From Primulina eburnea (Eukaryota; Streptophyta; Magnoliopsida; Lamiales; Gesneriaceae): 64,000 nucleotides of DNA. The stretch is taken from contig NC_133101.1 of the NCBI RefSeq assembly GCF_022965805.1, positions 15,781,054 through 15,845,053 on the forward strand, written 5' to 3'. Numbering within the stretch: position 1 is the first letter of the stretch; each line of letters opens with the position of its first letter. The position numbers and the translations under genes were made by a program. A model generated the notes under the pieces. That model did no database searches. It saw only the letters and a list, made by a program, of their open reading frames with translations, and was not told the DNA's origin. Positions 23,560-32,543 of this stretch are shown in pieces.

Positions 23560-24726
23560 ATGCCACCGAGAAAAAGATCAAAAGATGGGGCTTCCTCGTC
23601 TCGTTCCTACGATGCTAACAAATTTTGGGACGAGGAAGCCTTTCGGGTATATGAGAGCACCATGTCTCGATCTATCATTCCTGAAAGAGGGCTAGATATG
23701 ACACATCTTGATTGTAATATAATTGAGGAAGTTGTGCGATGTGGATGGGTAGATATAGCACAATCTCCGCCAGACGCCGTTATACCCGTAGTCCGTGAAT
23801 TTTATGCGAATTTGAGAATCAAACATGAGGAATACGGAGTCTTGGTGCGAGGGCAACTCGTCTATTTTGATTCGGCCACCATTAATGCAATCTACAATCT
23901 ACCGGAGTTTGATAATGACGGGTACACAGAGTTGATCACTAGGGATGTGGACTACGATCAGATTATCAGGACCTTGTGCATCGAGGGTGCAGAGTGGCAA
24001 TTGAATCAGGGCTCCCCGGTTACGCTAAAGAAATCAGATCTACGTCGTGACCCACGCCGCTGGGCATCTTTTATTCTCTCACGGATCATGCCCTCCTCCC
24101 ATCAGACTGAAATTACAAAAGACAAAGTGGCGTTGATTTACGCCATCATGACTAGGCGAACCGTCGATCTTGGGAAGCTCATTCACAGCTATATCATGCG
24201 TGCTGGCACGGGACTCATGACCGTCAGCCTCCCTTGTGCACATACTATCACCGCCTTATGTCTTCATACCGGTGTGCAATGGGGCGCCGATGAACAGGTC
24301 TTGAAAGCCAAGGGCCCAATCACAGTATTTGAGGTAGAGCGTTCGCGCTTTAGCGACGAGATAGAACGACAAGAGGCCAGGGCAGCTTATAATAGGAGGG
24401 CCAGAGCACGCCAGCCACCACCACCACCTTCGATCCCTCGATCAAGTTTGGGAGATCGCATGTTCCGACTGGAACAGGATATGCGGGTCGAACGCCAAGA
24501 GCAAGCTGAACACCGACACACTACTAGTACCTTCATGTCTTTTATGATGGACTTCACATCAGTGCTCGCCCAGCGTTTCCCACCGACTGGACCCGACGAT
24601 GCTCCTTATCCACCACATCCAGTTTGGCCACCACAGTACCCACCACCAGTTCTATCACCACCGCAGCCCATGGATGATGATGATGATGAAGAGGCTTCGA
24701 ACGATGACTCGAGCCCTGAGTTCTGA
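23560..24726 (+). CDS. Athila accessory protein (intact, 388 aa)
   Basis: The frame is open from the ATG at 23560 to the TGA at 24724-24726. It occupies the position after pol where Athila elements keep an extra, sometimes 'env-like', ORF. The N-terminus is basic (R-K-R-S-K). The body (about residues 20-250) holds blocks such as R-G-L-D-M, V-R-E-F-Y-A-N-L, V-R-G-Q-L-V-Y-F-D and D-P-R-R-W-A-S-F-I, which I associate with the 'putative plant transposon protein' domain of retrotransposon accessory ORFs. After it come a proline-rich stretch (P6 near residue 290) and an acidic tail (D-D-D-D-D-E-E).

No signal peptide or clear membrane span is seen, so an envelope role is not supported. The frame is intact although pol is broken. 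Its function is not known to me. Confidence 0.8.
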   Translation: MPPRKRSKDGASSSRSYDANKFWDEEAFRVYESTMSRSIIPERGLDMTHLDCNIIEEVVRCGWVDIAQSPPDAVIPVVREFYANLRIKHEEYGVLVRGQLVYFDSATINAIYNLPEFDNDGYTELITRDVDYDQIIRTLCIEGAEWQLNQGSPVTLKKSDLRRDPRRWASFILSRIMPSSHQTEITKDKVALIYAIMTRRTVDLGKLIHSYIMRAGTGLMTVSLPCAHTITALCLHTGVQWGADEQVLKAKGPITVFEVERSRFSDEIERQEARAAYNRRARARQPPPPPSIPRSSLGDRMFRLEQDMRVERQEQAEHRHTTSTFMSFMMDFTSVLAQRFPPTGPDDAPYPPHPVWPPQYPPPVLSPPQPMDDDDDEEASNDDSSPEF

Positions 24727-26401
24727 CACTTGGGAGCGAGGTATGTGTTGTCATGTTCTTCATTTCTATACATTGAGGACAATGCATACTTTAAGTTTGG
24801 GGGGTTAAAAATATTGCTTTTTAGATTTTCCTGAATTTATTTTTTTAAATTATTGCTCAGTAGTTAATTTAGTTTCTATTTACTTTTTTGCATTCTATAT
24901 TTGTTAGGAAAAGTCATGGATAAGTAAAACGTGTGGCCGATGATGAAAATTGAATTGTGGTCATGAGATCTATATGTGTTCACGAGAACCTAGGAGTCAC
25001 AGATATTTTGCACTGTCGTGTTTTTTTTTTTTTTTTGATACTATTGTTGCTTAGAGACAAGTTGCATGCCTATGATGCTAAATAGATGAGGGAAATCCGA
25101 TTCTTGGTAAAACTTGCATGACATTGATTGACACTTTTGCTGACTTGGAAATGATCTAGGCAGTCTTTAACAACACCCTTGGGCCTGTGTTCTTTGTTTA
25201 CTGTCAATTGTAGCCCGTTGAGCTTCAAAGTTAATTGAGATGCGTACTTTTTCTTCGTGCACCTATTTCATGTATCATTTTGATTGCAAATTGCATGTGA
25301 CTGGGTTGCATGAGATGATTAATGGATTGACGGTAATCTAGAACTTTTTTGAACACTTTTCGAGACGAAATACGGATAATATGCGACATAAGAATGATTT
25401 AGGCGATCTTTGGAGCCGTTTTGAGCCTTCGAGCCTACCAACTGAACATGAAGTATCCCTAGTGTCCCATTTTGAGCCTATTAAAAAATCAAGTGGCGTA
25501 TGTCAATGACATACAATTAGCCCCCACTTGTATCTATTCTATATCCCACAGCAACTACCAATTGAAGCTTATACACTTAATTTCCTACCTGGTTTTGAGA
25601 AAAATAAATTCAGTGGTGTTGTAATGATTCAAATGCTCCTTGAAAAGAAAAAAAAAATTAAAGCATGCAAAAAGGAGTTGGCAAAGAAAAGAAGAAGAAA
25701 AACAATGAAAAGAATGAATCAAAAGTGGTTAGCAAGAAAGAAAATACGGGAAATGGAGGATACGAATGAAAAGAAAACAATAAAGTGAGTGGGGGTTCAA
25801 AAGAAAATGAAAATGAGTGAAGTGGATGAAGTTCAAATATTTCTCTCCAATTTTGATTTCCATACCTTTATTGTAGCCGTGAGCCGTGGCCTAACGTTAC
25901 AAGCCTACAAGACCTATTAACCTTGTCACATTTATCCAATATACTAGTGGAGAAAAGTTGTTCAAGTCAAGCCTATGGATACCTGAAAAACATTGTCATC
26001 AAGTATAAACTTTAATCACTTGCTTGCAAGCATCTCGTTGTGTGATTTCATCTTTGGTATAATTTCGTTGAATATTCATTGAGCCAATTAATCACCGATA
26101 AAGACCTTTGTGATCTATGAATGTGAATGTGGATTTTAATGAAGTGTGAGTTGAACTAAGCTGATTATTTCTCGATTGTGTAAGGCGAATGGGCATTATT
26201 ACTCTATCTGAGCATTCGATGGGGTAAACGAACATTGACATAACACACACACACGTGACTCTTGGGAAATCGTGAATTACATTAAATAGATAAAATCTGA
26301 GGCCAATATCACTTCTTGCGAATCCATGACTGTTAAGAGTTTCATTATTTAGTAATTGAATTCTTGTTTTTATTTTATTTTGCTCAGGACTAACAAAAGT
26401 T
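24727..26401 (+). other. E2 3' noncoding region with an internal polypurine tract
   Basis: No conserved coding frame is seen. At 24791-24803 is aagtttggggggt, the same string as the true polypurine tract at 26404-26416, preceded by the 'cattgaggacaatgcata' block often seen in Athila. A lysine-rich open frame at 25528-25788 is in low-complexity A-rich sequence and is not considered real. A poly-T run lies at about 25021-25036. Confidence 0.6.
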
Positions 26402-26416
26402 CAAGTTTGGGGGGTT
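26402..26416 (+). other. E2 polypurine tract
   Basis: caagtttggggggtt directly abuts the right LTR (TGATAAG). It is the expected plus-strand primer. Confidence 0.85.
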
Positions 26417-27850
26417 TGATAAGTGCAAGATTTGCACTTAATTTACATTTAAATCCATTTTGAATTATGCTTGTTTCGAACAGAATTATGCGTTTTTTTG
26501 GTTTGTTTATGTTGTCATTTCAGGAATGGAGAAAATAGCGAACACGAAGCCAAGTGGACCAAGAAGCGCACGACCACGAGCACATCACCGGACAAATGTG
26601 TGCGCGCGGCCGCGCCACTTCACACGCTCCCGCGCGCACACCCATATTTGTGCAAGACCAGAGATGCGCGCGCCATCGCGCCAACTTCCGCGCAGCCGCG
26701 TGCGCAATGACAGCCTTCCGAGCAGGACATCGCGCGCCATCGCGCGACATCTCGTGCTAGCGCGCGCACAGAAGAGGCGAATGATCAGAAGCTCGCGCGC
26801 GCCAGCGCGAGACTACGCGCTTCCGCGCGCACACATGCACGGCCAAACACAGTAGATCGCGCGCCACAACGCGATATCACGCGCACCTGCGCGCACGACG
26901 TTCCAGAAGTCATTATATAATGCGCGCCGCTAGGTCAGATGAGAAGAGGCCGTTTTGGACGAAAAATCAGAGAGAAGACTCAGAGCGAAGGCGAGACGAA
27001 GGCAAGACACGCGAAGATCGATTACAAAGACGAAGAGTGACGAATCTGGGGACGGAGATGACACTTCGGATTTGTTATCTGTCTTTTGCATTTCTATTTT
27101 CTCATATGTCAATGTCTAAAACTTTGAATATTCGTCGCTTTTATTTAGATTTCGTGATGAACTAAATTTCCATTCTAGAGAATGACGTAACTCTGTTGAT
27201 ACGATGATTTGACACCGTTGTTTATTTGATTGAATTCCGCTTTTGTTTAATTGTGTTCTCTTTGTTTACTGCACTGCAATTTACTGGCCATAAATTGTTT
27301 GTTGTTTGATTAATCTTATAACTCGGGAGAGGGACTAGGATTATAGATCATTGGAGACAAATCGTTAAATGTTTATAGCGTTCGGAAGGCGTATGACTTT
27401 AGCGAGGCTTAGTAAGAACATTGTTTGCATTTATCTATGAAACTTAGATTCTAATTAGGAATAATTGAATCGAAGTTGATAGATACAGTTATTCATCACT
27501 TGGGAAAGGGGGAATAAAATAATCTAAGTGTTCTTGGCCATTAAATGATTGGAATTCAGGAATATAAATTCAACTGTGAATAATTATCGTGGAAACTTTG
27601 TGAAATCACTTCTCTAGATATTTTCTCTCAGTATTATTTCTCAATTCGGTGATTTAATTAATTCATTGTTTTCAATTAATTCGTTCAAGCAAACCAATCT
27701 TTTAATTGATTTTTCTAAATAAAGTCTTAGCTATTTTAATTACAAGAATTGGTATACAATTTTACACACACTCCTCATGGGATCGATATCTGTACTCTAA
27801 TCAGTACTAAAACTTGACACCGTACACTTGCGGTAGGAAATCGCGCAACA
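26417..27850 (+). repeat. E2 right (3') LTR
   Basis: 1,434 bp matching 15857-17288, with scattered substitutions and two net extra bases. The GC array is at 26597-26899 and the TATA box at 26913-26921. The target duplication TATAC follows. Confidence 0.95.
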
Positions 27851-27855
27851 TATAC

Positions 27856-28175
27856 ACATAAACATATGTTTACTGACTACTGCCTACTTCATTAAAGGAG
27901 TTGTGGTGGATTAAAAAAACATGTCTTAAGGAGGACTACATTGTCAAAATCAGCTAAATTCTGTTGATATTGAGAAATGAAATTAAAATCGTCGTGAAAA
28001 AATCTAAACCAAAATAGTTTTTTTGATTTTTGAATATGACTTGCAAATTTCACTTAAATCTCTAAAATAAAAATTCAAAACCGAAACAATAATGATCGCG
28101 GTGTTGAACTGTGACTAAAAACTATTAATTGATCTTTAAAAAATTAACCGTACAATAAAAAGTTAGAGTTAGTAT
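27856..28175. other. AT-rich spacer
   Basis: Nothing recognisable. No open frame has coding character. Confidence 0.5.
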
Positions 28176-28340
28176 CGGATCTCACATATTTATATCCGTG
28201 AAATGGACTGATTATGTTCATTTTTACTGTGAAAACTAATATATTTGACATAAAACAAATATTTTTCATGAGTCGGGTTAGATTGCATACTTGTGTCACA
28301 AAATTGACTACTGAGATAATCTCATTTTTTTTTGTGTGAA
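28176..28340 (-). repeat. Degenerate MITE of the GTGAGAC...GTCTCAC family (inverted copy)
   Basis: It contains 'ggatctcac', a central 'ttttcatgagtcgggttag' block, and 'tgtcacaaaattgactactgagataatctca'. These match the reverse complement of the better copy at 31106-31271 in order, with many changes. Confidence 0.5.
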
Positions 28341-28775
28341 AATATTAAAAGACAACTCAATTTAATGTAATTTGTTTTAAATTATATATATTAAATTTAA
28401 GTTTTATTTTTATTTGTTCTTACACAATCTGTTACTCATAATGCTTAAAATGTATAATTATTGAATAATAAAATTATCCCTACGATTCATATTATTTCTT
28501 TTTTATTCATTGTCAAAATTTAGAGAAATAATAAAATTTAGTTAAAAATAAATTCAAGCAGCAGTCAAACCGTAACAAAAGACAGAGCCAAAACCATATC
28601 AAGAAGAAGTATTTCAAAGTCACCCAAAATCGTTCGACCCCATAACGGGAACGGTTTGTTTTAGAACTATATTCAGACATGGTGCGGTGCATATACATAT
28701 ACGTAGTAGAAGATTTACCAACCGATTAAGCAAATTATTCGAAACGATCAATTTCAACCATCGAAACACTCCGAT

Positions 28776-28957
28776 CAGTGGTAGAGCCACAGTCCTTGTC
28801 ACCCGAGCTAATTCTTTTTAAAAAAATTATATGTAATTTTTTTTATAATTTTAGATAAATTTGATATTAATACGAGTAAATAAATTTAAAATGTTAAAAG
28901 ATTTTAGAGTTTAAAATTCTAGCCAGGGTAGAATCGTACTCTTTGATTCCGCCACGA
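28776..28957. mobile_element. hAT-like MITE, 182 bp, just downstream of the PP2C gene
   Basis: The ends CAGTGGTAGAGCC and GATTCCGCCACGA are imperfect inverted repeats. Flanking 8-bp sequences ACTCCGAT (28768-28775) and ACTTCGAT (28958-28965) differ at one base and look like an aged 8-bp target duplication, as expected for hAT. The interior is AT-rich and noncoding. Confidence 0.6.
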
Positions 28958-29112
28958 ACTTCGATGACAATCAAAGAACAAAACTAGAGTTGGCCCTCAA
29001 ACTTAGAACCTACTTTACAAAATTCTCTCTTTCCGAAATTTACCTATCATTCATGAGTTTATCTACACTAAACCTGTATACCAATATATCAATGAATTCT
29101 TTTGTAAAACTG

Positions 29113-30860
29113 TCAATATGTTATGCTCAATGGCGCCTGCTCGCTGTAACGAAACTTGTCGCCTGAACTTTCCTCGACTTCGTCTGAATTGTAGGAAAAG
29201 ATATCGACAGGGGAAGTGATGCTGCTGATGGTACCACGTTTGCCGTTGGAATTGGACGTTTTGTGATTATCGAGATAAATAACGATAACCGTTATGTCAT
29301 CATGGAAATGCCTTCGGATTCCCTTCTCGATTTTCTTGATATCTCTGTACCTCATTTCTCTCTTCATAGCCGCCTCGTGAATAGCAGCTGTCACTAATCT
29401 TGTTGCAATCCCCTGCGACAAAAGTAAAAGAAAGACTTGTTCGTTTAGTGTTTTTGCACGTTTATCCAATGCAATGCATAAATTAAAAAGCAATGGCAAG
29501 AAATGAATGAAATAAGAGATTTCATGTTCAAAATGAATTCAACCGAAAAAAGCTAATCAAAGGTGTCCATGCCGATGGTTCGAGGAGAGTGATGCTTACA
29601 GTTCTTGGGTATTTTGATACTATTTGAACTGCAGCGTCGTCGGTGAGATGTTCCCAGAGACCATCGGAGGCGAATATTAGGAACAAATCTTGTGGCTTAA
29701 GCTTCCTAGTCAAGATGGAGGGTACGGCAGACAAAAGCGGACGTTTCACTGGAACAAGATTTCCATGTTGTTGGAAAATTGGATCTATGTGAAACTCCGG
29801 TTTCTTCAAATAAACGTCGCCAATAGATCTTGACACCTGGAAAACAGATGATATTATGAGAATATGTGCTATGATTGTGATCGAACATGAAAGAATATAA
29901 AAGAAGTACATCTAACCAGGCAGTGAATTTGATTCTTGGAAGAGTGGCGAAGACAAATCCCTTTAAACACAAGCAATTTTGGGTGGATGCGAATTTTCGG
30001 TCAATGCTATCGGAATATGCAAGGATTACCTGAATTATACCCTTGATTCTCCAAACTCCTCGGTAATAGACAACAATAGGTGAATCATCAGGATGCAAAG
30101 CTTCGACCTCTCTTCGCACATTCTCAAACGACACATTATGATCGGTCGACAATCGTTCTGCAACAACCGAATTATGCTCTCCATCGAATCCCCTCCTACC
30201 AAGAACAGCTCTTGAATCTCCCAAGTTTGCCACATATAATTCACCACCTGAAATTGCACCAACGAGACAACATGATCCCACCGAAGCAATCTGCGGCTTC
30301 AGTGGCAATGATCGCTTAACTAAGTGAGTAAAATCTTCCTCTGTCGCATTAAAAGCCTTCTTTATTATATCTGCCGATAACCCCCCATGCACTGTGGCAA
30401 ATTCTACAGGAAACAGAGTAAATATAAACAAACTTTGTTTTCAACTTATCGTCTTGCACTGCGATTCAAAATATTCACAAAAAATTACTCTAAAACCCAA
30501 CTATCCCTGCCATGAACACAAAATTAAAACTTCGTGTACGGAAACACAAAAACCCACAATCCCCAAACAGAAAAAAACAACAATGCCAAACAAAATTCAG
30601 AGAAAGAATTTACTGTGGAGATAAGGGAAGAGGTGACGATTGACGAAGCGGGAAGCCTCCGGCCCACCATGGCCGTCGTAAACTCCGACGTAGGTGGCGG
30701 ACGGCGACGTAAACACCTGGCTCTGATCCTCCAGGCTGGAATTCGCCTGCACCACCGCTATCGAGAACTCTCCAGAGGCGTGCGGCTTGAGGTCCGTGTG
30801 CCACATCAAACTATCGGTGTTTCGCCACCCCAAGTACCTGAAACAGCAAGATTGCAGCAT
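29113..30860 (-). CDS. Type 2C protein phosphatase, clade D (four exons, 385 aa)
   Basis: Mg/Mn-dependent Ser/Thr phosphatase. The exons, right to left, are 30860-30614, 30403-30030, 29836-29600 and 29412-29113. Each intron has GT...AG borders and the joined frame is open (1,158 nt with stop).

Key motifs: K-P-H-A-S-G-E-F-S near the N-terminus, [11 protein letters not shown], the metal-binding G-V-Y-D-G-H-G-G (exon 1), [11 protein letters not shown] (exon 2), S-R-S-I-G-D-V-Y-L (exon 3), F-A-S-D-G-L-W-E (exon 3) and [10 protein letters not shown] (exon 4). All metal-site aspartates expected of the family are present. The N-terminus M-L-Q-S-C-C-F-R lacks a long extension, as usual in clade D.

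Family knowledge: Arabidopsis clade-D members act at the plasma membrane on H+-ATPases and are inhibited by SAUR proteins; that role here is inference. The four-exon structure is typical. The ATG at 30860 is chosen because the conserved N-terminus begins there. Confidence 0.93.
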
Positions 30861-30939
30861 CCCTTTTTCGGCAGCTCGAGAATTTTAAGGTTTCAGTGGA
30901 ATTCGATGCGTACGAGTTAGAAAATGGAAGTTGAATGGT

Positions 30940-30956
30940 GGGTATATAAAGCGGAG
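30940..30956 (-). promoter_or_regulatory. Probable TATA box of the PP2C gene
   Basis: On the minus strand this reads gctttatataccc, about 80-95 bp before the ATG at 30860. Position and sequence fit a plant TATA box with a short leader. Confidence 0.5.
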
Positions 30957-31105
30957 GGAACCGCGTAGACAACAAAAACTTGTAGTACGAGCTTTTATCT
31001 TACAGCTCTCTTTTCATAATCATTTGTATTCTTTATTTTATTTTTCCAACTGAAAGTCTTATGAAATTGTCTCAATCTCCATTTTCATAATTTTATATGA
31101 CAAAA

Positions 31106-31271
31106 ATTTGTGTGAGACGATCTTACGAATCGTATTTTGTGAGACAGATCTATTATTTGTGTCGTTCATGAAACACAATTACTTTTTATGCTAAGAGTAT
31201 TACTTTTTATTGTGAATATCGATAGGGTTGACCCGTCTTACAGATAAAAATTCGTAAAGTGGTCTCACGAG
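31106..31271 (+). repeat. MITE with GTGAGAC/GTCTCAC inverted ends
   Basis: The ends 'gtgagacgatcttacgaat' and 'attcgtaaagtggtctcac' are imperfect inverted repeats. The inside holds 'gtattttgtgagacagatct' and 'attgtgaatatcgatagggttgacccgtct', which I recall as a common short repeat of some asterid genomes. It lies about 250 bp upstream of the PP2C start, with a second, inverted copy beyond the gene's 3' end. Confidence 0.6.
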
Positions 31272-31285
31272 ATAGCTACTTATTT

Positions 31286-31847
31286 TATATACTTTTTAAT
31301 ATTGAAATTAAAAAAAAAAACTAAATTATAATAGGGAGATACAAAACTGCATGTCTCGATTTTATTTAAATTTAACTACGAGATTTTTTTTAAAAATATA
31401 AATTATTATAATTAATTATTATAAAGTCTTGTAAAAATAATCTCCACAATTTTTAGTATCATATCTAGAATTTTTTACATAAAAATTACGTAACACGAAA
31501 ATGTTTTAATTTGCATGCACAAGTTATGTATACATGGCGATTCGTGCTCGATAATATAGAATAGATGGATAAGCAAATTTAATTTTGGATTTGGTATAGC
31601 ATTTCAAATTCTTATAATTTTATATTCTTATTTTAAAAAGAGTTAAAAGTGTTGGATATGTGTGGAAAAAATAATCTAAATGATTAATTAATGTGTGAAA
31701 AATAGTTGAAATACATTAAAAATTCTTAAATGATATCATTATTGTCAATCATAATTTTCCAGTAGATAGAAGAAACTCTATCAAAATATGGGCATTAATC
31801 CCATTTGGAGCAATTAGAATCTTGTACCTAGATCAGCCTGTATTTGA
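31286..31847. other. AT-rich spacer left of E5
   Basis: No gene or clear repeat is recognised. Confidence 0.5.
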
Positions 31848-32543
31848 GGATTGGGTCGCTCCTCGTTCTTCGGTCGGACGGCGCTTCGGATTCGATTTTT
31901 CTGGAAGATTTTCGACAGAGTTTGGCTAGGAAATGCTGCTGAATTCCGAAACTTTCAGCAAGGGGAATTCGAAATTAAATGTGTAAGAATGGCTAGGCAT
32001 GATGGTGTATTTATAGGTGAGGAGAGGATAGTTTAATATGGTACCTAAATCATGCATGATATGCATCCAAATCCCATGATTTTCCTTCCAATTTACCACC
32101 AAATCTCACGTTTTTGGCTTAGAAACCTTTTTCCATGTTTGAATTATTTGGCTACCTAATGGTGGGATTTAGTCCTTGATTCTTTCCCCCAATACTTGGC
32201 TCGAAAATGGTGATGCTAATTCAAGGGATTTTTGAGCCACTTTGATGATATATTTCCCAATCACACTAATATCTATCAATCACCATATGTAGGAAATTAA
32301 TCTAGGAGGGATTTTCGAAAATCTCTAGCAATGATCATGCCTCAATTCTTTTAATTTGTATGATACTTCAATCATGCAAATATTCTTTCCAATTTTCGAA
32401 AATTAGCATGCCATAATGTATGTATCATTGACTTGGTAAAAGGTTTCCAACAATTAATTCTCCAAGGTGCACATCTTATTATTTATTTATTTTACACAAA
32501 AATATCACATCCTACAAATCTTTAAAAAAATTCGGTTCTCACA
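31848..32543 (-). repeat. E5 left (3') LTR, truncated
   Basis: It matches 37223-37917 almost exactly, with a handful of substitutions. The first ~750 bp of the LTR are absent. Confidence 0.88.

Larger units (their letters stand above)
15857..27850 (+). mobile_element. E2: Athila-type Ty3/gypsy retrotransposon, complete with target duplication
   Basis: The LTRs are 15857-17288 (1,432 bp) and 26417-27850 (1,434 bp), both TG...CA. The target duplication TATAC is at 15852-15856 and 27851-27855. The primer site TGGCGCCGTTGCCGGGGA follows the left LTR after a few bases; it is the tRNA-Asp type usual in Athila/Tat. The polypurine tract (aagtttggggggt) abuts the right LTR. Order: gag-pol, a conserved leader block, an accessory ORF, then 1.7 kb of noncoding DNA. 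The size (12.0 kb) and the extra ORF after pol are typical of Athila. The pol frame is broken many times, while the accessory ORF is open. Confidence 0.95.

Noticed and set aside
23560..24726. Calling the Athila accessory ORF an envelope protein
   Set aside because: No signal peptide, transmembrane span or cleavage-site features are visible. Position alone does not support it.
25528..25788. Lysine-rich open frame in the E2 3' region
   Set aside because: Low-complexity A-rich sequence with no family resemblance. Chance frame.
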